The notes beneath the pieces are model-generated. The model was not told where the DNA came from, ran no database searches, and saw only the letters and a list, made by a program, of their open reading frames with translations. The position numbers were made by a program, and so were the translations under genes. Shown here piece by piece: positions 45,212-59,199 of a stretch of 64,000 nucleotides of DNA (position 1 is the stretch's first letter; each line of letters starts with the position of its first letter). Origin of the DNA: Gloeophyllum trabeum ATCC 11539 (Eukaryota > Basidiomycota > Agaricomycetes > Gloeophyllales > Gloeophyllaceae); NCBI RefSeq assembly GCF_000344685.1, contig NW_006920416.1, positions 703,291 to 767,290 on the forward strand, written 5' to 3'.

Positions 45212-47659
45212 TCACACACAGGCGAAACTCGTTGGAGCGTCGACATCCCCTCCGGTATATCGAAGGCTCCGGGGATACTGCAAAGGAGGAGTGGATCATG
45301 AGTGTCTTCTCCCACCGACACTCAGTATGTCTCACCAACCTTGCATATCGGCCTCGAGAAATTAACACCTTGCGTAAAATCGTTGTTGTTATAATATGAC
45401 GCGATGAAGGAGTCAGGCGCAGTCCCATTCTCCACCCACGCTACGATGGCCGATACCACGTCGTTCTCTGGGTTGTAAGACGTTGGAGGCATCCCACCTG
45501 CTGCCTGGCCGGATCCTCCGAAAGCGTTGGCACCGTAACCGCCCTGGTCTTTGTATCAAGACGAGTTGAGGAAAAAGCTGAGGATCGGCACTGACCTGAC
45601 TGTCCCATGACCACGTTTGTCAAATGTATGTCTTCGATGAAAGAATCACCTACCAATGTTGCATCCCAGGGACCGTGAAGAGACGGTAGTAATCATCTAT
45701 CTCCATCCCGGTTTCGGCTTGCATAAAGGCATGAACAGTTTCATAGTAGTGCAGGGAATTTCCCGGGCTAATTATTTGGTCAGCCCACCCGACATAGTGT
45801 ATTACTTTTCCGCTGTGGCTAGGCCCCGCGAAGGCAGTCAGGTTAGCATCGATAGCCTACAGAAAAAGCAGAATCAGAGCAATGGACCAATGAGACCCAG
45901 CGCCACATCTCACATCCCCAGTGCCCGAGAATACCTGCTCCGCTAACTTGATGACGTCGTAATTGAGAGTGGTGTAATCCCAAGTTGTATCGCTGGAGCC
46001 ACGGCGTGAAGCATCACCGAAAGCAGATCAAGAAAACAATGGTCACTTACTTGAGCACAAAGTACTTGAGGACGTCAGTCGATAACCCGAGCGCAGGTGC
46101 TGTTCCGACCATGCCACCAATGTATCCCGTTTCGCCGCCCGGATAGTAGGGCCCGAATATGTAGGTTTGATTGGTCTCGTAGTAGTCTGAGTAGACACGG
46201 TGCAGGGCCTGTATCTGGTCCAAGTTCAAGCAAGTGGCGGTGTTCTGCCCGGGACGGCATGCAAGGGTCTCTGGTCGAAAGCTACGATAACAGCTAAGCG
46301 ATTGTTGACAGAGACATGATATCTCGCACTCACTTGCAGACGCGAGGGTCGTTGATGATCCCGTCGCTTACCTGTCACAAAACAATCAAAACTCCGTCAC
46401 TTCAGGTACTTAGTACTAATAACGGACACCATCAATGCCGTCGCATTGCCGCAGGACCTCGTCATGAATGAGACCGACCCAGAGATCGTCCGAAATTGAG
46501 TGAGGCGAGCCGACCGGGAGAGCATCCAGGGCGAGGTGAACGGACCATGGCGCAAGGTGGCTCAGCCAGTTTGCTGGCGAACCCAGAACCTACGTGCCAT
46601 GGATATAGCACCGACTGAGTACGCTCGGTGACGTGCTCGTGCTTACCACTCCATCGAAATTCTCGGGGAACCGCTGAATCTCTTTCAGCCTTATATTCGT
46701 ATCCGAACGTGAGTTCTTTCAACGGCCAGTCACGGTATGTGGTGGCAACCCCGACTCACCCTTGTCTGCCGCCTACATGTCGTGTTCCCATCCGAGAATG
46801 TCCGCCATGAGTTACCGAAGAGCGAAAGAGCGATGCACGAACCGGTGGAACACCCCAAGTAATACGACTTCGCCGCCGAATTTCCGTAGTAGCTCTCCAC
46901 GACCGCTTTACCTACCTCGACGCTCAGGTGCATCGCACGCCAGGACCAGTCGATTATGGCATTCTACTCGACAGTCTCAGACCGAAGAAACAGCCTCACA
47001 CTAGGTCAGGATACCAACGTCGTTGCCTGGTCCGGCCCAGCTACCATCCACGGCAGAAGAGTTGTGCCCCGTATCCGTCGACATGCCAGCGACTGCGTAC
47101 AGGGACTCGCTCAGCGTCAGTCGCAACGAACCTGCAATTGGAAGCAGACTTACAACCGTGAGTGATTGCTACATAGCCAAGGTCGGCGACATTGACTATG
47201 CACGAGTATCGAGCACAGCGGATTCACTTCAGCGTTCCGGTGCGAACATCATGTATTAGTGCGCACCTCCTCCCCCGATACCACCATTCCCAAAGCCCAG
47301 AAAACGGCCATTCCACGCATCAGGAAGCCAGAGCTCCGTGATAGCGTAGGAGCCCGCGCTGGCGTTCGTCGTAACCTGTAGCTCGACTCCTACGTGACGC
47401 ACGCTACATGAACAACATTGACAAGACCAAATAGCGCTTGTTTCCACGCACGGCAGAAGCTGGGGAGGCCGTCCGTATTAATGCTGGAAAACTCGTTAGT
47501 GATGTTCACGCGTGCGCCCTGCTCGTAGAGCGTGGTTCCGAGCAGTGCGGCGCCAGGATAGTCGTCGAATCGGAAGGACGTGCAGTTGCTGCCACCAGCA
47601 ACTGCGACAGCTCCAAAGAGGCCCACTATTGTCCGCCAGACCGGTAGCTTGCTCGCCAT
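45212..47659 (-). CDS. Tannase/feruloyl esterase family protein
   Basis: Predicted secreted serine esterase releasing hydroxycinnamic or gallic acids from plant material. It starts at MASKLPVWRTIVGLFGAVAV (47659), a signal peptide. About thirteen exons give, in order: LPSFCRAVRHVGVELQVTT, LWLPDAWNGRFLGFGNGG, STDTGHNSSAVDGSW, AIIDWSWRAMHLSVEVGKAV, the nucleophile motif GCSTGGRQG, RFPENFDGVVLGSPANWLSH, CDGIDGVSDGIINDPRVCK, FRPETLACRPGQ, VGWADQIISP (catalytic Asp), GMQHC (catalytic His) and the end KYPRSLRYTGG with ASP-VAL-ASP-ALA-PRO. The CS-D-HC motif of the family, with its linking disulfide, is intact. Joining GMQHC to GGYGANAFGG needs a 4-nt exon (TCAG) between two introns of 54 and 52 bp. 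It faces the GH43 gene in the same direction, fitting a hemicellulose-degrading group. Confidence in the family is high; substrate preference is open. Confidence 0.92.
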
Positions 47660-47889
47660 CGCCGTCTGCGACAGATAACTGAACGCGAAGGTCTCAACCG
47701 TGGCCATGGCCGTTATATAGAGGTCATCTGCTGCGCGGGAGAATGGTACTTCCCGTAGGCATACACGACGAGAGGCGGGGCGATGGAGGAAGAGGAGCGT
47801 GACCATGGCCACATACACATACTGCGTTTGATCGCACCGCTAAAGGGTTTATCCAAGCATTATTTGAAATAATACGCGGGACTGAAAGT

Positions 47890-48345
47890 GTCATGATCAG
47901 ACGCCTCTTGGACTCCTCCGTAGGAAAATGTGCTGAAGCAGCTGGGGACGAAAATTCCTCCCGTTCCCTGTTGCATAAATCCCAATAATAGTCTACACCG
48001 GAACCATCAGCATGCATACACCTGAACAGACTTCTTGTATTCACTCACCCCCGTTAACCCCATTGACCTCATGAGCATCCATCCTCATACCCAGCGACAT
48101 TCCTCTCGCCCTCCGCACCCTTTTCTGGTTACACACGTGAAAAAACATACGTGCTCGCATCCACCGCCTGAACCCTCAACCTCAACTCGTCCCCCACATC
48201 GGGACGCCCGGCGGGACGGTCAATCCTTCATATGCCAGTCCGTCGAGTTCTTCGTGATCGTCTTCAGCCGGACATACCTGGCTCCATTCAACGTAGGTCG
48301 CAGTAGAGCAGACACAAGGCTAACAATGTCTCTCGGGATCTGCGC
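47890..48345 (-). pseudogene. Degenerate copy of the GH43 gene 3' end
   Basis: The minus strand holds RPTLNGARYVRLKTITKNST, matching VVALNGTRYMRVKTTTHNST of the GH43 gene at 50671. It is followed by out-of-frame remnants of the RVQAVNASTYVFS segment, a conserved GGGGTGAGTG splice donor, and a last exon reading IIGIYATGNGR, where the intact gene has IIGMYATGNGR. A stop after WHMKD and several indels break it. No upstream catalytic part is present, so only about the last 450 bp were copied. It sits between the tannase and the unknown gene at 48348. Confidence 0.8.
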
Positions 48346-48347
48346 GG

Positions 48348-49183
48348 TCATGCGATCTTCCCATGGGCCATAGTGCCAAGATGTGGGAGACTGGTTATAT
48401 CCTTCTCGCCCGTCACAATCCCGACAAGCGCGTCCTCCATCCACTCCTCGCCCTCCCTCCACTGGCCCTCCCGCCCCCAGCCCCTGACGGGCTCGGCCGC
48501 CTCCATACCCCGCCTATCCATCTCGCGTTCCTCGAGCTCGTACCCCGCGGACATCTTCTCGGGCCCGAGCATGTTGTAGTAGACGAGCAGCTCGAGGTCG
48601 GCCTGCAGCTTGTACTGCTCCGCGCACCACCGCGGATACTTGAGCATCATGCGTAGGATCCCCGCGTAAACAGCGGAGGGGCGCGGGACGTACATCGTCA
48701 GCGATGTACCGTCCAGAGGCGCCGGCTCGAGATCGTCCTCGGTGTAGCCTGGCAGTGGGGCGGGCATGAGATGGAGGCACTGCATGCCGAAGCAATCGGT
48801 GGCCCGTGTGACGCGGTGAAGTCGGCCCCGCCGCAGGAAGTCGCCCTCAGTGCTGACGACGGAGTTGGGCAGTGTGGCGACGGGGAGGGTCATTTGGGTG
48901 AGCATCGCTGAGAGTGCCTCCAGCTTGTCGATGTGAAGTTCTGCCTGGGTCAACGGATGTGCTCGAGATTTGGGAAATTTTATACACACCTTTGACACAC
49001 CTTTTGTATCCGAGGGAGACGCATGCGCCGATCCAAGAGGGAGCCCCAGACAATGAGCTGCGTGTGCTCAGCGAGCCTTTGCAGCGCCCTGCGTACGATC
49101 TCGTCGGTCGGCAACGAGAATATGTCCTCTTGTGCGACATTGGATAGTAAACACGCCAGTCGTACGTCTGCGACGTTGGCCAT
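48348..49183 (-). CDS. Conserved-looking protein of unknown function, 259 aa
   Basis: Two exons (49183-49001 and 48944-48348) with a clean phase-0 intron. It starts MANVADVRLACLLSNVAQED and continues with ALQRLAEHTQLIVWGSLLD, HIDKLEALSAMLTQMTLP, CLHLMPAPLPGYTEDDLEP, VYAGILRMMLKYPRWCAEQY and LELLVYYNMLGPEKMSAGYE. It has no signal peptide or membrane span and looks soluble and helical, with a Trp/Glu-rich acidic part near the end. I do not recognise the family. Codon use and the strong intron argue for a real gene. It lies in the run of minus-strand genes between the esterase and the GH43 glycosidase, but nothing links it to carbohydrate use. Confidence 0.72.
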
Positions 49184-50670
49184 GGTCGCTGCGGTCAGAA
49201 AACGATTGGAACTTGAAGATCCGAGTACGTCTCTCTCAAGTCATGATCAAGCTTGGAGACTACTCTCCACGACGTCCAGCTGCCTCGTCGCTGCTGCCTC
49301 ACACGTTCCCGCGGTCCCACTGAGCATCGCCGCTGGGAATGATGTTCGCGTACCCGACACGACTACGTACTCTACAGGACAGGTATACCGAACTACGAGC
49401 GTCCCCCACTCTCGACCCGCACATCCGTAGCCCGGCGATGGTCAACGCTCCTCTCCGCAGTCGCGCTCAGTATGGGGTCAGGCCAACGTTCCGCGAGCGA
49501 GCACACTGGGGCGCACGTTCTTGCAGGAGACATCAGTGAACGCGACACGGACTCACTCCCGGCAGGTATGGCAGGCTAGCTCGCCTCTGGCAATGTTTCG
49601 CGGACTCTTTACTGTTCATTGTTATGATCAGAGCGTGCAGGCAGTCCTGCTAGACATGGCTTTGCCAATACTACCGTGAATTTGGTCCGGTCAACCTGCA
49701 TGCCCAACTCCCACAACCCCTCCGCCCCCCGGCAACCTCACCCGCCCTTTAATGTTATGCGCAACCACTGACCATACCTGGTATATGTCTCATCGTCGCA
49801 TGAGTCTCAGGCTCCGGTTCCCATGCGATCACTTTCGGACTCCACTGCTTGGGAGACTGTCTGTGAGACCACACATCCAGTGGACTGATGGTGTTGACTT
49901 TAAGTACAGACCTGTCTGGCCGATCGCGGGACGACATATGTCACCACCATAAGTGCCCACCGCAGGTCACTCAGCGATGTAGGGGCATATTGACATCCCT
50001 CGATTGAGCAGGCAAGGCCTGCACATTGCATTTCCCGTGATGCATGTATACTCTTCGATGGAGTGGAGGTCGTTTGATATCAAGGTATGGACTGCCTGTT
50101 CACATTGGAGTGGGTGTGTCGCGAACTATGTGATGTGCACCTTGCGTCTGGCGCCGACTTGTGCTCGTGGATGCGCATCCGCGTTTGATACGGTGACTTC
50201 ATTACAACATCACATGAATGGAGAAGGGTCTGTCTGCTTTATTGCCTTCCACATCGTGCAAGTTTGACTGCCTTGTAAGCGGCGCTGTCTACTGCGCTGC
50301 TCTGCACTTTTGACGTTGCAGTGACTCGAAGCTGCGCCTTCGACTGCGTTGTATCTCGTCTGCTCCGTGGTAGCGAGTCCAAATGCACTCCATCTGTTCG
50401 TCGGGACCTGCTTAGACACCCTGATGGTGGTTAGCCATGCACTTTGTCGTCGCCACCATTCTCCCTAATTGTTGGCCACCCTTAGTGCAACAGACGTTGT
50501 CAAAGTGCGCATGGTACTTAGACGGCGAGACTGTCTGCCTCGCCGAAATGCGACATGTAGAAGCTCTGACTAGTCGCGTCCGCACCGTCATTCGTTGAAA
50601 CCTTAGGGGTTTTGATCGGAAGTGCGTAGACATATTCCCGCTACTATGCAAGCACCTCACTCCGTCACAG
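49184..50670. other. No supported gene
   Basis: Promoter of the unknown gene at 48348 and 3' flank of the GH43 gene. Only short frames on both strands. Confidence 0.45.
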
Positions 50671-53853
<3,183 letters not shown>

Positions 53854-54810
53854 CTAGAAACCATCTGCACTTGCTGCAATCCCAGCGCCGAAATTAAAAT
53901 GCGCGAAGAACGTGCGATCGAGGAACGCGTCGAAAGGGATCGCATTATCCCAGATGCTCCTATTCCCAGCTACCTCGTCCTTCCACTGACGAACACTGAC
54001 TTCTTTACTGTCCCGCTCAGCGAGGTTGATGTATATACGCGTCGTGGGGATGCGGTCCCGCCGCCCGTCGACGTAGTCTTTCACGAGCGTCAGCGCAAAA
54101 TCGGCGAGCCCGTAGGGCGGAAGGATGCCCGCACGCGGCTTGCGCGCCGTCAGCACAAGCTTCTGCATGCTGCTCTGCATAAGCACGCCGTCGAGCAGGG
54201 AGAACGTGTGCGCGTACAGCTCCCTCGCGGGGAACTCGAGATGCGTTAGACACGGGAGGGCGGGAATGCCCGTCGTGATGCCGAGGGCATGCAGGCGCAG
54301 GTGCGTGATCCCGCGGAGGAACGCGCTCCCGACGTTGCACTCCTGGAACATGCGCCAGATCTGGAGGGGTCCCTCGTCGATGATCCAGATCTGCGCGCAG
54401 CGGAAGTGTCGGTTGTTGTTGGGACGATCGGTGTCCTCCTTGTCGTTGTGCTTGAGGGCTTCCAAGAGCGCCCACATGTAAAATCCCGGCAGGGCGATGG
54501 ACTCGAGTGAGGGCATGACGCTGAAGAAGGGGATCGCGTTGCGCCAGTTGGCGCCGACGTTCTCGATCCAGAGATTGCGCACGAGAGACCCTATCGCGTC
54601 TGGGAAGGGCGTCAGGTTGGAGATGCGCCCACGCCCACGGATTACGAGAGTTGAGAAGAGATGCTTGAGTGCGACTGCGCGGGCCCAGGAGGAGACGAGA
54701 GAGATGGAGCAGGCGCTCTCCTTGCAGGATGCAGCTGCGTGCTCGAAGACGAGGATGACAATTTCCGGCGGAAGGGACAGCGTAGAAAGGCCGTCGCTAG
54801 CGTCCGACAT
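53854..54810 (-). CDS. F-box-like protein, 318 aa
   Basis: Intronless paralog of the gene at 23005-23943, on the other strand. It starts MSDASDGLSTLSLPPEIVIL and continues with VFEHAAASCKESACSIS and LVSSWARAVALKHLFSTLVI, the F-box-like helices. Then come NAIPFFSVMPSLESIALPGF, MWALLEALKHND, THLRLHALGITTGIPALPCL and the end SIWDNAIPFDAFLDRTFFAH. No signal peptide. The role as an SCF adaptor is inferred. Similarity between the two copies is strongest in the first 60 residues and around the tryptophan-rich middle, with little conserved in the repeat-like part, as expected for fast-evolving members of this class. Confidence 0.8.
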   Translation of the reverse strand: MSDASDGLSTLSLPPEIVILVFEHAAASCKESACSISLVSSWARAVALKHLFSTLVIRGRGRISNLTPFPDAIGSLVRNLWIENVGANWRNAIPFFSVMPSLESIALPGFYMWALLEALKHNDKEDTDRPNNNRHFRCAQIWIIDEGPLQIWRMFQECNVGSAFLRGITHLRLHALGITTGIPALPCLTHLEFPARELYAHTFSLLDGVLMQSSMQKLVLTARKPRAGILPPYGLADFALTLVKDYVDGRRDRIPTTRIYINLAERDSKEVSVRQWKDEVAGNRSIWDNAIPFDAFLDRTFFAHFNFGAGIAASADGF

Positions 54811-55666
54811 AGCTTGTTATGGTCCTCCTAAATACTTTCCAGGGATGGCAGGTTAGGTCGGGGTCACGATTTATGATGGAGGCAGGAGGGAGTAAGGCTC
54901 CAACCATACGTTTACAGATTCTTGTAAACATAAACATAAACAACCAGTAAACTAAACAGTAAATAACCAGTAAACAGCCTGTTTCGTATGCTAAAGAGAC
55001 TTCTTGCTCCCTCTAAAATGCCCTGATGTCTCCAAGAGCTCCCGAAAGCCATACGTGACATTGTCTAACATACTGGGAGGACCGTCGAAGCCGGTTGTCC
55101 TTGTGGCTCGTGGCCTGAGGCCGGTAAAACGTCGAAGGCCTGGAGTACACTCTCCTGAGCCCCCCAAGTCATCTATGAATTAAACATGGACAGCCTATAT
55201 GAGCTTTCCGTGGTGCCAGATTAGTTCAAGCAGATATCATATCTAACTTACACCAAAAAACCGTTTAAAACAGTAAATAAACTAAAAGGTTGGAGCCCTG
55301 AAGCAAAGGTTAACGCCCACCTATTTCACTTTGCTGGAATTCTACACCCTTTCAACACTTTTAAGCGCAGTAACCTGCAATTGAACTAGACGACTGCTAG
55401 TTCCTGCAAACGCAGCGTTAGCCAAGCAGGAGAGGATGGCGAAATTAGCCAGAATGGCGTCTGTCACGGTGCGGTTCAACTGCTGCGAGTGGCAGCTGTC
55501 TTGTTGCACAGATCCATGACCCTTGTGCAATATTCTGCCCCGTAAATATATCACTACTCATACATAGTGGTCCCCGAACTAGGCAATCTATCTTGGCACA
55601 CAAAACTCATGGCCCGAAGCGACTCACGATAGAAACATCTTGCTGCAGATCCAAACGGGAACTCCA
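54811..55666. other. Intergenic region
   Basis: Holds AT-rich runs with repeated AGTAAA(C/T)A-like words at 54915-54985 and again near 55258-55285. No gene is supported. Confidence 0.45.
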
Positions 55667-57766
55667 TCAAGCCACAACCTGCGATCCGCTCCTCGTCCAC
55701 ACTTCCTTGCCCTTCACCCACGTACATACGACATGCCCCTTCCTGTCCAACACGACGAGATCCGCATCCGCACCCGGCCTGAGCGTGCCCTTCCTGTTCT
55801 CGATGCCCAAGCACCTGGACAGTGCCACTGACGTTGAGCGAGAGGACGAAGCGAAGACGACGAGTGAGGGGTGCTTACTTTGCAGGGTTGTAGGTCGCGC
55901 ACTTAATCGCCTCGCCGAGCGAGCACCCCGTGAAGCGCGAGAAGTTGCGGACGCACTTGTCCAGGGTGACGACACTGACACGAATAAGAGTGAGAACCAG
56001 GCAATGCAATCAACACTGAGTCGGAGCCGAAATTGTTAAGTCTCATATGCATACCTTCCTGCGAGCGTGTCCGTCCCTTCCAGGTATAGCTTGTCGCCCT
56101 CCTTTACGAATCTCTTCCCATCACGCCATTCATGTACACCGTCCTTGAGGTGCGGGTCGAGGATCTTCATGGCTATCCCAAAGTAAAGTGAACGGTCCCG
56201 ATACACTAGTCGCTCTGAGCACAGCGGGACTCACCATCCGTTATCAGGATACACCCATCAGGATACGCTCCATAGGCGAGCTATGAGCCCTCACCTTGTC
56301 AGTCCCCCACTGACTCACCGAACGCCATACCACTTACCCGCACAGAGTTGGGATGCGAATGTATCCCATCCACGATCATCTCGTAGAACGGCCTCTCAAA
56401 CGCCATGTCCGCCGTCTCGCCCTTATCAAGGTGCAGCTCCGGCCTCCCCCCCTTCTGGCTCAACCGCTGCGCAATCGTCTCGCTGCTGATTGCCAGCTCC
56501 CTCCTGTCCACCGGCGTCTGCGGCGGCGTCTCGTGCTCGTCGAACGCCTCCGACGTCGCCTTGCCGCCGTGGTGCAGGCGCAGGGTCCCACCACGCGAGA
56601 CGGGGTGCACGGGCGACCCTGGCGTGCGCGTGGTGACGGGGGTGGCGAGAGGCGTGAACGCGGAGGAGAGGTGTGGGGACGCGCCGAGCAGGCCGATGAT
56701 CGACGGGTCCCGGTGGTGCAGCAGCGGCATCGCGTTGAACAAGTGGGTAATCAGGCGCGCGCCCTGGATTACCGCGAGCGTCGCCGTGTCCGTCTTTGCG
56801 ATACTACGCTCAAATACTTAGTACAATGGCCGCCCGGACAAACCGTAGCGCTCGCGACATACGACGCACCTGTGGCCGATGGAGTAGACGACCCCCCGCT
56901 TGATCAGCTCCGGGACGGTGTCCATCACGCCGTCGATCTCAGGGGCCGCGGTGATAATCCGCACACCTACACGATCGGTCTCGCCGTCCTCCATCATCCA
57001 GTCCTCGGCGTGCACGAGGTTCTCGGCGCCGTACACGTCCTCGAAGGATTTGAGGCGCTCCGGAGCGGGGATGATGAACGGCGGCGCGTGCGCGCCGCGC
57101 TTCGCCATCTGGATGAAGGGGCCCTCGGCGTGCCAGCCGAGTAGGTTGGCGGAGTTGGGCACGGAGAAGGGGCGCAGGAGATGGAGGAGTTTGGGGTAGA
57201 GGGATTTTTCTTGGGTCTAACGCACCCGCATTTACTTAGACGATGGATGAGAGTTGTAATGGGTACTTACGATGAGGGTGGGTACGAGACTAGGCGAGAT
57301 AGATAAGAAAGTCATTCGGTCATGATGGGAGGAACATACGAAGTGACGCCTGTCTCTACGATTTTCAACGCAACCGTCTTCATCCCCTCTTTGTAGGCTT
57401 CATCGTCTCCCTCGTATACAGAGAAATCGAAGCCGTATGCTCCGTTGATCTGGATGTCAATCAATCCAGGACTTGAAGTCTATAACATCAGCTCCATATC
57501 CTCGCGCGGTGAGATGGACCTGCCTCAGGATGTTGCCACCGAGGTCGATAATTCTGTCCGGCCGCTCCTTCCTGAGGAAGAATGTCCGCTGTTGGCCGAC
57601 GCTATTCAGCCCCCATTCTCTGTTTCGCGCTCTGACTACTTCGCACCTGGGAATCCAGAATAATACCCCGGCGCTCGTCTATCCACAGGTCCCTCTCGAC
57701 CAAGCTTCCATCCTCCAACGGAAGAAGGCAGTTCGTGAAGCAGATAAGACCGTTCGGTGAAGTCAT
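55667..57766 (-). CDS. N-acetylglucosamine-6-phosphate deacetylase
   Basis: Cytosolic amidohydrolase removing acetate from GlcNAc-6-phosphate in chitin amino-sugar recycling. It starts [20 protein letters not shown] at 57766. About ten exons give [56 protein letters not shown] (metal-ligand Glu), VYSIGHS (His), [20 protein letters not shown] (His), a low-complexity Thr/Pro insert of about 60 residues, [26 protein letters not shown] (catalytic Asp), [50 protein letters not shown] and [16 protein letters not shown]. All NagA signature residues are present. The intron before SPGLID starts with GC (AG-GCAGGT), the only frame-keeping choice. The insert between GLLGA and [10 protein letters not shown] is longer than in bacterial NagA. 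A TATA-like TTATAAG lies about 45 bp upstream. Its role fits a fungus that recycles cell-wall chitin. Confidence 0.93.
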
Positions 57767-58280
57767 GATTATTGTCAGTAAAGTCCAGGTAAACCAGTAA
57801 GTAGTCCGGGCTTATAAGACGCCCAAGGCCAGGTGGGGGTTCCAGTCGAAGATGCGAAAAGGCCTGTGCTCATCGCCACCAACGTTCCAACGCGGTCCAT
57901 ATGGATCGCAATGGATCGAGAATAGACTGCATGAGGGTATCTCTGTCATCATGTGCCGAGCTCGACTGTTTTCGGCATTCTGTCCCGACTGCCGAAGGCC
58001 CTTCACGCGGTGCAGGCAAAAGACCAATGGTCCAAGGACCCCTGATAATAGGTATCAAGGCTTTATTTTGAATCCTGAGAATCCGACCTTTTTGTCCGCG
58101 CCAAATTTCCGGATTTGGTGCCGTTTTGTCCGCGAAAAATGTGGCCTGAGCGGATTTTGGCCGAAAATGTCCGCGATTCTGATCAGGGCTCTGCTTACAA
58201 GACCTTTGTCCGCGCTGTAGGATAAGGCATTAAAATGTATCAATTTTGCTCTTCTAGTAATGTATATCTATAGCACCACT

Positions 58281-58418
58281 CTATTCACCGTCAGAAATCA
58301 TGTCCACACCGCTCGCCGCCTTGCGTTTGCGGCGGAATTTTGCCAGTTCTTCCACTGCGGGAGCCAACTCCGCCATCTCCGATTCAAGATGGAACTCGTT
58401 ATAGAAACAGTCATGTTT
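58281..58418 (-). other. Exon-like fragment inside the transposon
   Basis: A CTAG acceptor is followed by 46 codons in one frame to a TAG stop: KHDCFYNEFHLESEMAELAP, then AVEELAKFRRKRKAASGVDM and ISDGE. The mix of charged and helical residues looks like a real protein end rather than chance. It could be the last exon of the missing transposase or of a captured host gene; I do not recognise it. Confidence 0.35.
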
Positions 58419-58539
58419 CTAGTATGTGAACTACAATAACTTAATAAATGCTGGATAGACATAGTCTACTATGAGATGGGATAGGGACCCACAATGGCCA
58501 CATCCATCGTATAGAGAAAAAGTTGAAAAGTCATGCCTA

Positions 58540-58617
58540 CATGGAGAATCGAACCTAGTATCCAGGAATCAACCAATCGTACATGGGTCAAGCGGTAACC
58601 CCTGGACCACGAGACTA
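58540..58617 (-). other. tRNA-like segment inside the transposon
   Basis: The minus strand has an A-box match TGGTCCAGGGG and a B-box match GGTTCGATTC spaced as in a tRNA, and a T-rich run follows at about 58510-58530. The acceptor stem does not pair, so a working tRNA is unlikely; a tRNA-derived (SINE-like) piece is more probable. Confidence 0.35.
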
Positions 58618-59199
58618 TAGATGTCCGCACAAGCATAAGGCATCGATAGCGGATGGTATATATGTCCGCGAAAAAAATCAGACGTGCACCCGTTTTTGGG
58701 CCTTTCTGTCCGCGAAAAATAAGGCCTGGTGAGGTCTAATTTGGCTTGATTTGTCCGCGTTTCCACAAAGCCTTGATACCTATTATCAGGGGTCCTATGG
58801 TCCAGGGCACACGCATGGGGCTGGAAGGTACGAACCGTCAATGATATACAGGGGCACCCAAGTACGGCGTTGAAGCAGCGATAGCAATTGCGGTCATTAA
58901 CGGTACTCCTCCAGCTGTCGGGCGACGTGCGAGCGAGTCCTATGCAAACTGGAAATCACTGAAGAATCCTCAAGCCCTCTGCCACAGTATGATACGTTCA
59001 AAGTCAATAGCGCAGTCTCCTACTGAACTTGATTGTCTCAGTAAACTGAAAGGGAGAAAGGAAAGTGTCTCGCGTCCATGTGGCAGCAGCCGCGCCACGT
59101 GTCTGTCGCGTGCTGCACGTGCTCAGCCACAGACGCGTTAATTATTGCGCCGAAAACTGCTCCCAGTGCCTCCTATGGCCTCCGCAGGATCGCAGAGCC

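Larger units (their letters stand above)
58035..58796. mobile_element. Non-autonomous DNA transposon with 8-bp TSD, 762 bp
   Basis: Perfect 30-bp terminal inverted repeats begin AGGACCCCTGATAATAGG at both ends. ATGGTCCA flanks both sides exactly (58027-58034 and 58797-58804). Several copies of TGTCCGCG in the same direction cluster within 200 bp of each end (for example TTTTGTCCGCG, ATGTCCGCG, TCTGTCCGCG), typical of subterminal transposase-bin­ding motifs. The interior holds a 46-codon exon-like frame and a tRNA-like segment, both on the minus strand, but no transposase. It is related to the 349-bp element at 22188-22536 by terminus, TSD length and subterminal motif. Confidence 0.92.

Noticed and set aside
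56353..57144. 263-codon plus-strand frame
   Set aside because: Antisense shadow of the GlcNAc-6-phosphate deacetylase exons, which carry all metal-binding motifs.
58540..58617. Functional tRNA gene
   Set aside because: A and B boxes are present but the acceptor ends do not pair.
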